Part shown: positions 36,711-45,750 of the stretch, piece after piece
Position numbering within the stretch: the first letter of the stretch is position 1
How the letters are laid out: each line of letters opens with the position of its first letter
Assembly: GCF_003955665.1 (NCBI RefSeq)
Contig: NZ_RXHU01000034.1
Span: forward strand, 211,734 to 275,733
Reading direction: 5' to 3'
Source: Paenibacillus whitsoniae
Lineage (GTDB): Bacteria; Bacillota; Bacilli; Paenibacillales; NBRC-103111
Length of the DNA: 64,000 bases
The notes under the pieces: model-generated
Databases searched by the model: none
What the model was told of the DNA's origin: nothing
The model's input: the letters and a program-made list of their open reading frames with translations, nothing else
Program-made: the position numbers and the translations under genes

Positions 36711-37499
36711 CACTCTCGGCTTGGTCGGATCGCAATTCGGTGCCTCCACCTGCGCGCTTTGGGAAAGCTTCAATAAATAGTAGCATTCCTCCCGGTACAT
36801 ATGATCCGGCACGAGCGGGTTCAATCTACTCAAGAGCTCCGAGCTTAGGTCAATCTCATCCAGTTCCTTCAGAAACGCCATAAAAATTATCATTTCTGCA
36901 TTGACATCATCATGGAACCTCGCAAGAGCCGGGAATTCGCGCCTCATCGTCCGCGTAAATCCAGCCAACTCAATCGCTTTCAGGTAAAACCCTTGAAAAT
37001 GTTTTTCAAACTGCTTGCTCTTCTTCAGTAGACGCTTCTCCACCGCATCAAGCTCCATGGCAATCGAAGCCGCATGGCCACCTGCATCCGGGAGCCACAG
37101 CAAGTCGTGGTGCAGCGCTTCATAGATCGGTACCGGTTTCCCTTCGAGCAGAGCTGTCAATATCCGCACATATTCCTCCAGCTCATTGACCATATGATTG
37201 ATGAAGGTGGGGGTTAAGCCGATCTGAACTTTGCCCACCAGCATCCGGTCTAACAGACCGAGCTTGAATGTCCGCAAGCTGATCGTCAAGGCATACGCCT
37301 GTTGATTGATGGTGACCAGTACACCGCTCGACTCCGTGGTTCGGGCTTGCGCCAGAAGCTGATCAAATTGCGTAATAAATTGCTGTGCAATTTGAATGTC
37401 CGCGACTTCTTTAGGCGGCAGTGCGTTCTCAATAAACCGGGCATGATCCCCTAGAATTTGCAGCCAAAATCGATGCTCGAACCAGGCTGACGCCGTCAT
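36702..37499 (-). CDS. DUF2935 family protein
   Basis: 265 residues, all helical, with the family opening EHRFWLQILGDHARFIENAL and two related four-helix units. Conserved Glu/His pairs (EHRFW, HARFIE; second half KHFQGFYLKAIELAG) suggest a metal-binding, ferritin-like bundle, although this is inferred. No signal peptide. Common in spore-forming Firmicutes, of unknown function. Stands alone. Confidence 0.8.
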   Translation of the reverse strand: MTASAWFEHRFWLQILGDHARFIENALPPKEVADIQIAQQFITQFDQLLAQARTTESSGVLVTINQQAYALTISLRTFKLGLLDRMLVGKVQIGLTPTFINHMVNELEEYVRILTALLEGKPVPIYEALHHDLLWLPDAGGHAASIAMELDAVEKRLLKKSKQFEKHFQGFYLKAIELAGFTRTMRREFPALARFHDDVNAEMIIFMAFLKELDEIDLSSELLSRLNPLVPDHMYREECYYLLKLSQSAQVEAPNCDPTKPRVEK

Positions 37500-37562
37500 A
37501 GCTGACCATCACTCCTCTCCTATCCTCCTCCCAACTATATGAAGGACCGTCACCGTTCATGA

Positions 37563-37592
37563 AAAAAGCCGCTCATCAGCTGAGCGGCCTTC
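37563..37592 (-). terminator. Terminator of the ABC-2 exporter operon
   Basis: Minus-strand GCCGCTCA and TGAGCGGC flank a short loop and are followed by TTTTTT. Confidence 0.85.
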
Positions 37593-37595
37593 CCT

Positions 37596-38699
37596 TTATT
37601 CCCATTTAAACGTAAACGTCGAAATGACGAAACACACAACCAGCCAGATTGCCAGCATCCCGAGCTGCGGCCACAGCTCCCCGATGCCTGCGCCGACATT
37701 CATCACTTGGCGGAGCGCCGTACTCAGCTGCGTGATTGGAATGGACTTCACGATCGGCTGCAGAAACTCAGGCATGCTCGATACCGGAAAGAACACGCCG
37801 CCCAGGAACATAAGCGGGAACGACAGAATCCCCGCAATCGGCCCGGCGCTTTCCGGCGTTTTCGCGACACCGGCGATGATGAAGCCGAGGGACATGAACG
37901 TGAGCGTCCCCATCACGATGATCAGGAAGATCAGCCACCAGGCGCCGTTCATCTGCGTCCCGAATATCAGCGCGCCGACGAGCAGCACGATCAGCGACTG
38001 AATTACGCTGAGGATTAGACGCGCGGTGATCTGCGCCGCGATGAACGTCGAGGCGGTCAGCGGCGTGCTTTGCATCCGGCGGAGCACCCCGCGCTCACGC
38101 CAGGAGGCAATTTGACCTGCAACCCCGTTCAGGTTGTTCGACATAATCATCATCGCGAGGATACCCGGCACAAGGAAATCGATATAGCGCAGGTCGAGCG
38201 ACTGCACACCCACTGGCTCAATCCCGACAATCGGCACGTAGTTGGTCAGCTTTTTGGACACGCCGTCCGCCACTTGCCCGACCACTTGGACGCCGATGCT
38301 GGAGCTCATTTGATTGGTCTGATCAAAATACACCTGCAAGAGATGCGCCTTGCTGCTATCTGCGCCCTTTTGCTCTACCGCTGTGCCATAGTTTTTGGGG
38401 ATCACCACGACCAGCTTCTGATCGCCGTGCTTCAGCTCCTCAAGGCTTGAATCCAGATCGCCCGTTTTCTTCAGCTTCAGCGCGCTGTTGCCCAGCAAAG
38501 CCTCCACCATCACAGCGGAAGCGCTGCTGTTATCCTGATCGATCAGCGAGCCGCTTAAATCGACGTCAGTGCCTTTTCCCAGAAATGAGCCCAACATAAT
38601 CATGAAAAACAACGGCATAAACAGAGTAAAAAACAACACCTGCCGATTTCGCACAAAAAAGCGCAGCTGACTCAGCGTCAATTGAAGATAAGCTTTCAT
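37596..38699 (-). CDS. ABC-2 type exporter, membrane subunit
   Basis: 367 residues: one N-terminal helix (QVLFFTLFMPLFFMIMLGSFLG), an extracellular domain of about 150 residues, then five helices with family motif LVPGILAMMIMSNNLNGVAGQIASWRERG (seen as VPGILAMMIMSNN and WRERGVLRRMQSTPL). Pairs with the ATPase whose stop codon overlaps its start (ATGA). Such exporters move drugs, peptides or lipids outward; the substrate cannot be read here. Confidence 0.93.
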   Translation of the reverse strand: MKAYLQLTLSQLRFFVRNRQVLFFTLFMPLFFMIMLGSFLGKGTDVDLSGSLIDQDNSSASAVMVEALLGNSALKLKKTGDLDSSLEELKHGDQKLVVVIPKNYGTAVEQKGADSSKAHLLQVYFDQTNQMSSSIGVQVVGQVADGVSKKLTNYVPIVGIEPVGVQSLDLRYIDFLVPGILAMMIMSNNLNGVAGQIASWRERGVLRRMQSTPLTASTFIAAQITARLILSVIQSLIVLLVGALIFGTQMNGAWWLIFLIIVMGTLTFMSLGFIIAGVAKTPESAGPIAGILSFPLMFLGGVFFPVSSMPEFLQPIVKSIPITQLSTALRQVMNVGAGIGELWPQLGMLAIWLVVCFVISTFTFKWE

Positions 38700-39649
38700 T
38701 CTTCTTTCAAGCTCCTTCCCGTCATCGAAATGAACACGTCCTCCAGCGTCGCCGTACGCGTCTGCAAATCAGCGAGCTCCATACTGCCGGCCGCGCTTCT
38801 CTCGATGAGATCGATGAGCGAGGTTTGCAGGTTGTCGGTGTAGAGCACATACACATCCTTACGGATGTCTACGCCTTTGACCTCGCGAATGCTGTGCAGT
38901 TCCTCAAGCATACGTGTGCGGCCCTCTTCGCTCTCGTCTGCTCCCTGCAAGCGAAACTCTATTGCACTGTCGGACTGCAACCTTCGTACGAGCTCCCGCG
39001 GTGTATCCAATGCCACGACTTTTCCCTGATCCATCAAGCAGATCCGGTCGCAAAGCACATGTGCCTCCTCCATATAGTGCGTGGAGAGGACAATCGTCTT
39101 GCCGCGTTCTTTGAGGCGGAGAATGATGTCCCAGAGCGTGCGGCGCGCCTGTGGATCAAGGCCTGTCGTCGGCTCATCCAGGAAGATGACTTTCGGATCG
39201 TTAAGCAAGGCGAGCCCGATGGCCAGCCGCTGCTTCTGCCCGCCGGACAAGTGTTTGACCCGGCCTTTTCTTTTTTCCGTCAGCGTCATATCCTCAAGCA
39301 GCGGCTCAATCGGCACCGCATTCGGATAAAAGCTCGCGTACATCCGCATAATTTCCTCCACCGTCAACAGCTCGAACAGTGAGGTCGATTGCAGTTGAAC
39401 GCCGATCACCTCTTTGACTTTGATCAACGCCTTCTGCGTATCGTAGCCAGCCACAATCGCACGCCCGCCGTCAGGCTTGCGCAGGCCTTCTATCATTTCC
39501 ATCGTCGTCGTTTTGCCGGCGCCGTTGGGCCCAAGCAGTCCGAATACTTCCCCTTGAAAAACTTTGAAATTCACTCCGCGAACCGCTTGGAAAGAGCCAT
39601 AGCTTTTTACCAACCCGTCCGCTTCAATGACAACCTGAGAGGAGTCCAC
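38696..39649 (-). CDS. ABC exporter ATP-binding protein
   Basis: About 317 residues from GTG 39649 (AAAGGG upstream; an ATG at 39682 is possible but lacks a ribosome site). Walker A GPNGAGKTT, Q-loop Gln in IGVQLQ, signature LSGGQKQRL, Walker B VIFLDEPTTG and switch His in VLSTHYMEE are all present. The C-terminal 80 residues match DrrA/CcmA-like exporters. Forms a two-gene exporter with the overlapping membrane subunit. Confidence 0.95.
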   Translation of the reverse strand: MDSSQVVIEADGLVKSYGSFQAVRGVNFKVFQGEVFGLLGPNGAGKTTTMEMIEGLRKPDGGRAIVAGYDTQKALIKVKEVIGVQLQSTSLFELLTVEEIMRMYASFYPNAVPIEPLLEDMTLTEKRKGRVKHLSGGQKQRLAIGLALLNDPKVIFLDEPTTGLDPQARRTLWDIILRLKERGKTIVLSTHYMEEAHVLCDRICLMDQGKVVALDTPRELVRRLQSDSAIEFRLQGADESEEGRTRMLEELHSIREVKGVDIRKDVYVLYTDNLQTSLIDLIERSAAGSMELADLQTRTATLEDVFISMTGRSLKEE

Positions 39650-39894
39650 AATGCCACACCCTTTGCTTCCAAAATTTATCATTTCTTAAGTGCTTCTCTA
39701 TCATAACCGAATAGGCAGCGGTTTGCATCCTCCTACAGACGGTTTTATACCCATTTTTTTCCATATGTATGAACGACAGAAGTAGTGGCATTCCGACAAC
39801 GCGAATCGACGCATAAATTGAGAAAGGTATGCTAATCTTAAGTCTCAAGCAACCCATAATAAACGAATACCTAAAGCGAAGGAGATGTGTTGAA

Positions 39895-40107
39895 GTGCGA
39901 ATGAATATTCTATTTAACAAAAAACCGATCTCTGTCAACTTTGTCGGAACGGACCACAAATTAATTCCCTCATTGCTCAACGCTCTTCGATATAACAAAT
40001 TTACGACGATGAATCTGGTGAACTCCCTGGAACGAGTCGATTTGTTCAGCTCCGAAGCTATTTTATATGCGACAGACGGCAATAAAGCACGGATTCCTAT
40101 TTTTTAA
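39895..40107 (+). CDS. Small uncharacterised protein
   Basis: About 70 residues from GTG 39895 (AAGGAG ten bases upstream) or 68 from ATG 39901. Sequence begins MNILFNKKPISVNFVGTDHK; no signal peptide, no motif recognised. A good terminator follows at once, which supports a real short transcript. Codon use is A/T-richer than its neighbours. Confidence 0.5.
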   Translation: MRMNILFNKKPISVNFVGTDHKLIPSLLNALRYNKFTTMNLVNSLERVDLFSSEAILYATDGNKARIPIF

Positions 40108-40133
40108 AATGATAGCGATTACGCTCACAAACG

Positions 40134-40175
40134 ACCATTCCCAGCGTGATAGATTCGCGAGGAATGGTTTTTTTC
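40134..40175 (+). terminator. Intrinsic terminator
   Basis: ACCATTCC pairs with GGAATGGT and is followed by seven T residues. Confidence 0.85.
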
Positions 40176-40269
40176 TTGCGTGCCCGGGTATAAATCCAGT
40201 ACTCTTTTCATAGACTGATAGAAATGAACGCAATTCCAATCGCAGCCGATCTGCAGGATGGAGACGCCT

Positions 40270-41073
40270 ATGTTCCCGATTGCTCCCCCTATGAAAAAGA
40301 AAACCCCCTCTCCGCGTCTATTGATTTTTTTGCTAGCTGCATGTGCTAGTTTTCTGTTGACGCTGATCTGGGGCCTGCACCTCCTTGACAATAAACCGCC
40401 GCTGCCTACAATTTCAAAATACAGCGTATTCGAGGCATCCAATGGGGTCAGGTTGCATACGATTCAGACGCTGCCGTCCAACATCGGCCTCAAGGCGATC
40501 GCGGCGAACGTGACGGATTTAATGGACAACGGCATTAATGGCGGGTTCTTCTGGCAGGGCTATTTGCTAAGCATCGCCGTTCAAAATGACAAGCCCGTGA
40601 AAGGCGCACCCGGCGACTACGGCTCCGGATGGTTCAATACCGACCGCAAGCGCGGCACACTCGTGTGGGACGAGTTCGCCGGGACGTTCAGCGTCCAAGT
40701 CGTGGAAAATGCCAGTGAGCTGCAAGTATCGGACCGCGCCCATTATTGGGCGCAGGGCGGCGTCAGCATGGGACTCGCCAATCCGCAGGGTTGGGCGGAG
40801 CAGGCGATCTCGGAAGAAATGCCGGTGATCGATGAGCCGCGCATGCGCTCCGGAATCGTGTACGACCGGTACAACCGGCTGTACCTGGTCGTTGCGCCGA
40901 CGCCTTGCACCGGCGAGGCGTTCCGCTCCGCCGTAATGGAGCAAGTTGGAGACGGGGCGCTGGTGGACGGCCTTTTCCTCGACGGGGACGGCTCATCGCA
41001 GCTCAAGGTCAAGAACTTCCTGCTGCCGGGCGATCATCGGGAAGTGTATCAGATGATCTCGCTGCTGAAGTAG
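40270..41073 (+). CDS. Phosphodiester glycosidase (NAGPA) family membrane-anchored protein
   Basis: 267 residues from ATG 40270 with GGAG six bases upstream. One N-terminal membrane anchor (LLIFLLAACASFLLTLIWGLHLL) then an extracellular domain with the family motifs INGGFFW and LDGDGSSQL near the C-terminus, the acidic patch of the NAGPA fold. Members cleave sugar-phosphate diesters; in Firmicutes they are thought to act on wall polymers. Substrate unknown. No operon partner. Confidence 0.8.
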   Translation: MFPIAPPMKKKTPSPRLLIFLLAACASFLLTLIWGLHLLDNKPPLPTISKYSVFEASNGVRLHTIQTLPSNIGLKAIAANVTDLMDNGINGGFFWQGYLLSIAVQNDKPVKGAPGDYGSGWFNTDRKRGTLVWDEFAGTFSVQVVENASELQVSDRAHYWAQGGVSMGLANPQGWAEQAISEEMPVIDEPRMRSGIVYDRYNRLYLVVAPTPCTGEAFRSAVMEQVGDGALVDGLFLDGDGSSQLKVKNFLLPGDHREVYQMISLLK

Positions 41074-41095
41074 GAGGGCAGGGAGCGCCGCGCCG

Positions 41096-41247
41096 CGTGC
41101 ATGACCTTCACGCGGCATGGTGAAGCGGTGCAGCGTGCAAGGCCTTCACTCGGCGGGGTGAAGCGGCGCAGTGTGCATCGCCTTCACGCGGCGGGGTGAA
41201 ACGGCGCTGTGTGCAAGGCCTTCACGCGGCGGGGTGAAGCGCTAGTG
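41096..41247. repeat. Four tandem 38-bp hairpin repeats
   Basis: Units start at 41096, 41134, 41172 and 41210, each exactly 38 bp and 80-90% alike, built around CTTCACGCGGCGGGGTGAAG, whose ends CTTCAC/GTGAAG pair. The array begins about 20 bp after the phosphodiester glycosidase stop. No open frame runs through all four. A second hairpin array follows at once. Confidence 0.85.
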
Positions 41248-41251
41248 GGTG

Positions 41252-41447
41252 AAAATAAAAGTGGTGAACCGCGTTTATTTCCAGATTTGAGCGCACTGAG
41301 CGGGAAATAGAAGCGGTGAACCACGCCTATTTGGCTAACTTCTCTCGAAAATGGGCCGTAAGCCAGAGGATAAGCGTGGTTGACCACGCTTATTTCTGTG
41401 CAGCCGAGCAGAGACTGCAAGTTAGAAGTGGTTAACCGCTCTTATTT
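41252..41447. repeat. Four spaced AATA-GTGGTnnACCAC-TATTT hairpins
   Basis: Copies at about 41252-41280, 41305-41332, 41369-41395 and 41421-41447, spaced 52-64 bp. Each is an inverted repeat of the type ATAAGCGTGGTTGACCACGCTTAT with variable filler between. The third is a perfect 11-bp stem. Not followed by T-tracts, so they are not ordinary terminators. Confidence 0.75.
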
Positions 41448-42014
41448 GCGGGAAAAAGTGCTTGGAGGAGGCGGAGAAGGAGTTAGAGAAGGGGCGGTGG
41501 GGGTGTGGAGAAGGAGCTGAGAAGACTGACGGCGGAGGAGTGCTCTTCCAACAGCAACTGCAAAACTGCAGTTAATTCGGAGAAAAAGGGACGAAATGCT
41601 TAGAATCCTGTATTTCCTACAGGTAAATTTCAGATAAAATCGATTGTAATCGCTTTCAATTTGGCGAACGTTAAAATTTACTGCACTTTCTGCAGGATTT
41701 CATGCAATTGCACCTGAAATTCGGGAATTACCTGTATTTTTTGCAGGTTTGTCTGCCGGAGAGGGCAGAGAGGTAATTTGTTTGGTAATTTGATGCTACT
41801 TTGCGGGATTTTGGCGATGCTCGGGTGTGATTTCGACGTTGCTTCGGGATACTTACCCAGTCCTTTGGCTGTCGGCGCTTTCGGCGGGACTTGGGTGGTG
41901 ATGGCGGTGCGTTGGAGGGCCTTGGGTGGCGCTGGTGGTGCGTTGGTGGGACTTGGCGGTTAGTTTGGGGGCACTTTCTCGGTATATTGGCCGGTACTTG
42001 GACACGTATAGAGA
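41448..42014. other. Non-coding stretch with CTGCA/TGCAGG palindromes
   Basis: No gene supported. 41560-41760 holds imperfect palindromes (AACTGCAAAACTGCAGTT, CCTGTATTTCCTACAGG, CTGCACTTTCTGCAGG, ACCTGTATTTTTTGCAGGT) of the same type as at 7236-7460. 41780-41975 is rich in TTGG/GGTGG on the plus strand and gives open frames without ribosome sites or plausible composition. Confidence 0.5.
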
Positions 42015-42051
42015 AGGAGCAAAGACAACCAGCTCAGCCGTCTTTGCTCCT
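42015..42051 (-). terminator. Terminator of the aldo/keto reductase gene
   Basis: AGGAGCAAAGAC and GTCTTTGCTCCT form a perfect 12-bp stem just after the stop codon; the T-tract is weak. Confidence 0.65.
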
Positions 42052-42060
42052 CTTCACACA

Positions 42061-42891
42061 TTAAAACGTCACATTGTCCGGATCCGGACCAATGCGTTTA
42101 TTCAAATTAAGCGCATCGATCTGCGCCATATCCTCACTGCTCAGGGCGAAGTCGAAGATCTGCGCGTTCTCCAGAATGCGATGCGGGGTAATCGACTTCG
42201 GAATGACCACGACGCCGTTCTGGATGTCCCAACGCAGAATGACCTGCGCGGCGGATTTGCCGTACTTGCCGGCAATCTCCTTCAACACCGGATGGTCCAG
42301 CTTGCCCTGCATCAGCGGGCTCCATGCCTCCATCTGCACGCCGGTTTCACGGGCGTAGGCAAGCAGTTCTTTTTGCGCCAGCTCGGGATGCAGCTCCACC
42401 TGATTGACCGCCGGCACCACGCCGGTATCCTCGATCACCTGCTTCAAGTGGTGAATCTGGAAGTTGCTCACGCCAATCGCGCGCACATAGCCTTCTTGCT
42501 GCAAGTGAACAAGCGCTTTCCATGTCTCGCGGTAGGAAGGCGTGACCGCCCAGTGAATCAGATACAGGTCGATCATGTCCAAACCGAGTCGCTTGCGGCT
42601 TGCCTCAAACGCCTTCAACGTGGACTCATAGCCTTGATCGGCGTTCCACACCTTCGTCGTTACAAAAATATCGTCACGCGGCACGCCGCTGTCGCGCAGT
42701 CCCTGGCCGACGCCTTCTTCGTTGCCGTAGACAGCCGCTGTATCAATACTGCGGTAGCCGTATTCCAAGGCTGTGCGGACAGCCGAGATGACTTCCGGGC
42801 CTTCCTTCGTTTTCCAAACGCCGAGTCCGAGCCACGGCATATGAATGCCGTTATTCAGCTTGACGCCTTCCGTAAATACTTGCGTGGACAT
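42061..42891 (-). CDS. Aldo/keto reductase, AKR5 (2,5-diketogluconate reductase-like)
   Basis: 276 residues. Family signature motifs in order: GYRSIDTAAVYGNEEGVGQG (Asp and Tyr of the tetrad), VTTKVWN (Lys), YLIHWAV (His), GVSNFQIHHL and IPKSITPHRILEN. It matches B. subtilis YvgN/YtbE-type reductases, which use NADPH to reduce methylglyoxal and other aldehydes. Stands alone between the repeat block and pncB. Confidence 0.94.
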   Translation of the reverse strand: MSTQVFTEGVKLNNGIHMPWLGLGVWKTKEGPEVISAVRTALEYGYRSIDTAAVYGNEEGVGQGLRDSGVPRDDIFVTTKVWNADQGYESTLKAFEASRKRLGLDMIDLYLIHWAVTPSYRETWKALVHLQQEGYVRAIGVSNFQIHHLKQVIEDTGVVPAVNQVELHPELAQKELLAYARETGVQMEAWSPLMQGKLDHPVLKEIAGKYGKSAAQVILRWDIQNGVVVIPKSITPHRILENAQIFDFALSSEDMAQIDALNLNKRIGPDPDNVTF

Positions 42892-43009
42892 ATCCGTTCA
42901 ACCTCCCAACCAAATTTGAAAATCGCGAGCAAGCCCGCACTGCTTCACAGCGCGGACTCTCCACTTATCATAGCATGTTTTGGAAACGGAATGCCAATTG
43001 CGCGAAAGG

Positions 43010-44452
43010 CTACTCCTGATAGCGGTGAATCAGCTCCATTTTCAAATCCCACAGCATCTGGCTCAAATTCACCCGATACACCTCGGGATTTAGCTTCCGC
43101 AAATACTGCGGCCATACCGTCTGCAGCTGTTCAGCATGATACGCGCGAATTTCCTCAAGCGAAGGCTGTTCATACACCAGTTCCCCGCCGGCAAAAATCG
43201 GCCGAAGCAGCGGCACTGCTTCATAGTCCTCGATATATTTGAACCGGTACGGATGCACCGGATCAAACAGCTTGATTCGCCGCCCCTCGCGGATGTCCGT
43301 CTCTTCCTGCAAGGCCAAGTAATCCGCCTCTGCCTTGCCCGTCTTCTTATTCATAATCCGGTACACCTCCTTGTAGCCCGGATTCGATACCTTCTCGGGG
43401 TTGCCCGAAATCTTGATAACCGGCTCGAACCGGCCATCCTTCTCCCGGGCAACCAGCTTATACACCCCGCCCAGCGCCGGCTGGTCGGCGGCCGTAATCA
43501 ACTGGGTGCCGACGCCCCAGCTGTCGATGCATGCGCCTTGGGCTTTCAGCCCCTCGATGATGTGTTCGTCCAAGTCATTGGACGCCACAATCTTCACCTC
43601 GGGAAAGCCCGCTTCATCCAGCAAGCGCCGCGCCTGCTGGGACAAATACGCCAAATCGCCGCTGTCGAGGCGAATAGCGGCCAGCTCTTTGCCGCGCTCG
43701 CGCATCTCGCGCGCCACGGTAATGGCGTTCGGCACGCCGCTGCGCAGCGTATCGTAGGTGTCCACAAGCAGCGTGACGTAGTCCGGCACGGCGGCGGCAT
43801 AAGCACGGAACGCGTCGAGTTCCGTGTCGTGCGCCTGCACCCAAGCATGCGCGTGGGTGCCTTTTGTCGGGATGCCGAACAGCATCCCGGCTCGCAAGTT
43901 CGACGTCGCGTGGAACCCCGCGATGTAAGCGGCTCTGGCGCCCCAGATGGCGGCATCCGCCTCCTGGGCGCGCCGCGTGCCGAACTCCAGCAGCACATCG
44001 TGCGGAGCGACCTGCTTGATGCGTGAGGCTTTTGTCGCGATGAGCGTCTGGTAGTTCACGAAGTTGAGAATCGCCGTCTCAACAAGCTGCGCTTCAAAAA
44101 TCGTGCCCACCACACGGACGATCGGCTCATTCGGGAACACGAGCGTGCCTTCCGGCGCGGCGTACAGATCCCCCTGAAAACGAAAGGCGCGCAGCGCGTC
44201 CAAGAAGTCCTCCCGGTACTGCTCCTCCTGCGTCCGCAAGTACGCGATCTCCGCCTCGCCGAAGCGCAGCTGCTGCAAATACGTGATCACGCGCTCGAGT
44301 CCCGCGAATACCGCGTAGCCGCTGCCGAACGGCAGCTTGCGAAAGATCACCTCGAATACCGCTCGCTTCGTATGCGTCCCTTGCAAAAAATAACCATACA
44401 TCATGTTAATTTGATATTTATCCGTATGCAGCGTTAATGCGTGATCGTTCAT
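43010..44452 (-). CDS. pncB: Nicotinate phosphoribosyltransferase
   Basis: 480 residues from ATG 44452, nine bases after AGGAGG; ATGs at 44458 and 44461 are too close to that site. Begins HTDKYQINMMYGYFLQGTHT, and has the active-site His segment PTKGTHAHAWVQ and the PRPP-binding stretch AIRLDSGDLAYLS. Converts nicotinate and PRPP to nicotinate mononucleotide with ATP. It lies 41 bp after the nicotinamidase gene, so the two steps of NAD salvage from nicotinamide are co-transcribed. Confidence 0.95.
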   Translation of the reverse strand: MNDHALTLHTDKYQINMMYGYFLQGTHTKRAVFEVIFRKLPFGSGYAVFAGLERVITYLQQLRFGEAEIAYLRTQEEQYREDFLDALRAFRFQGDLYAAPEGTLVFPNEPIVRVVGTIFEAQLVETAILNFVNYQTLIATKASRIKQVAPHDVLLEFGTRRAQEADAAIWGARAAYIAGFHATSNLRAGMLFGIPTKGTHAHAWVQAHDTELDAFRAYAAAVPDYVTLLVDTYDTLRSGVPNAITVAREMRERGKELAAIRLDSGDLAYLSQQARRLLDEAGFPEVKIVASNDLDEHIIEGLKAQGACIDSWGVGTQLITAADQPALGGVYKLVAREKDGRFEPVIKISGNPEKVSNPGYKEVYRIMNKKTGKAEADYLALQEETDIREGRRIKLFDPVHPYRFKYIEDYEAVPLLRPIFAGGELVYEQPSLEEIRAYHAEQLQTVWPQYLRKLNPEVYRVNLSQMLWDLKMELIHRYQE

Positions 44453-44493
44453 CTCCATCATCCTCCTGCGTGTGATACGCCCTTAGCGTCATT

Positions 44494-45042
44494 TTACCCT
44501 TTTCTGACAACCTTAGCCCCGAGTGTTCCTTCAAAATGCCGCAGCGCCCACGCATGCCCGGCAGGATCGAACGAAGCGGCTGCATCCGCGTGAATCACAA
44601 GCCGGAAGCCTTGGTTATAAGCGTCGATGGCCGTATGCAGCACGCAAATGTCCGTGCACACCCCGACGAGATGCAGCTCTTCAATACCACGGGCTCGCAG
44701 CCGAAGCGCCAAATCTGTCCCGGCAAAAGCGCTGTAACGCGTTTTATCCATCCATACGATCCGCTCCCGGTCCGCTTCATACACCCGCTTAAGCTGGCCA
44801 TACAACTCACGCCCAGCCGTCCCGCGAACATTATGCGGCGGAAACAGCGCCGTCTCGGGATGAAACGGATCATTCGCCTCGTGCAAATCTACCGCCATCA
44901 CAACAAGCTCCCCCTCATCCACGAACAACTTCGTCAACTCACAGATCCGATCTTCAATTGCGATCGCCGGCTCCCCAACCGGCAGCTTGCCGTCTACAAA
45001 ATCCACCGTATAATCAATGACCATCAAGGCTTTACGTGTCAT
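44494..45042 (-). CDS. pncA: Nicotinamidase
   Basis: 182 residues. Isochorismatase-like hydrolase with catalytic triad Asp10 (VIDYTVDF), Lys100 (WMDKTRYSAF) and Cys133 (GVCTDICVLHTA), and metal ligands Asp52/His54 (VDLHE) with a further His. Turns nicotinamide into nicotinate, the substrate of the PncB gene just downstream. ATG follows GGAGATCTTCCC. Confidence 0.93.
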   Translation of the reverse strand: MTRKALMVIDYTVDFVDGKLPVGEPAIAIEDRICELTKLFVDEGELVVMAVDLHEANDPFHPETALFPPHNVRGTAGRELYGQLKRVYEADRERIVWMDKTRYSAFAGTDLALRLRARGIEELHLVGVCTDICVLHTAIDAYNQGFRLVIHADAAASFDPAGHAWALRHFEGTLGAKVVRKG

Positions 45043-45086
45043 GGGAAGATCTCCTTTTCCTTTTTATATTATCAAAACGACATTAT

Positions 45087-45120
45087 CAATACTTAAAAAA
45101 AGAAGAAGCTCAGCTTCCTT
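45087..45120 (-). terminator. Weak terminator ahead of pncA
   Basis: Minus-strand AAGGAAGC-TGA-GCTTCTT followed by CTTTTTTT. Likely the end of the SPW-protein transcript, separating it from pncA-pncB. Confidence 0.5.
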
Positions 45121-45269
45121 TGTCGCTCCCTTTTGATAGTATCATTATGACACACTTAATTTTATCTGGCAAGGGGGGGACGCAATTTTTTTATGCACGC
45201 CGGGAATGTACCTCGAAACGCTCTATGTCCTTCACAAACGCAACCACCAGCAATGACCGCGAAAGCCGT

Positions 45270-45608
45270 TCAACTTTGTTCGGTATGAGATTCCGATTCG
45301 GGATACAAATTGGCGTAATTCAGAAGCATCGTCAAGAACCCCAGCACGACAAAGGAGAAAAAAGCTTTCAACTGCAACTCGAACACGTTGGGCACCGCGA
45401 CAAACAGTGCGCCGACGCATACGCACACCCAGTTCTGCCACACCCGCTTCCCGGATTTCCCGAGGGCCAGCATCGAGCAGATGAACTGCAGGCTGCCGAG
45501 CACCAAGCAAATGAGCATGGCACTTGTTTCATGACGAAAATCGAACACCCAAGGGCTGACGGCGAACCAGAGTGCGAGGCATGCGGATAACACGTTTTTC
45601 AGATACAT
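45270..45608 (-). CDS. SPW repeat membrane protein
   Basis: 112 residues from ATG 45608 (GGGAGGTGGTCTGG upstream). Four hydrophobic helices in two pairs; the first carries the hallmark LWFAVSPWVF and the second WQNWVCVCVGALFVAVPNVF, a degenerate second SPW unit. Small membrane protein of unknown function. Confidence 0.8.
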   Translation of the reverse strand: MYLKNVLSACLALWFAVSPWVFDFRHETSAMLICLVLGSLQFICSMLALGKSGKRVWQNWVCVCVGALFVAVPNVFELQLKAFFSFVVLGFLTMLLNYANLYPESESHTEQS

Positions 45609-45750
45609 CCAGACCACCTCCCGAAAACATGGATGTTCTATTATATGCAACCGCTTACAGCTTGTGAACGGCAAAAGCCCCTTCCCCGCCCAACAGCGGA
45701 AAAAGAGGCTTATGCATACTTCTCACATCTTTTTCTATCTCCTGCTCATC

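Noticed and set aside
41096..41247. CRISPR array
   Set aside because: The units are directly joined with no variable spacers and no cas genes are near.
41778..41963. Small membrane-protein-like open frame
   Set aside because: No ribosome site; sequence is a GGTGG/TTGG-rich low-complexity run with unlikely protein composition.
41926..43242. 438-codon open frame on the plus strand
   Set aside because: Antisense to the aldo/keto reductase and pncB genes, of low-complexity antisense composition.
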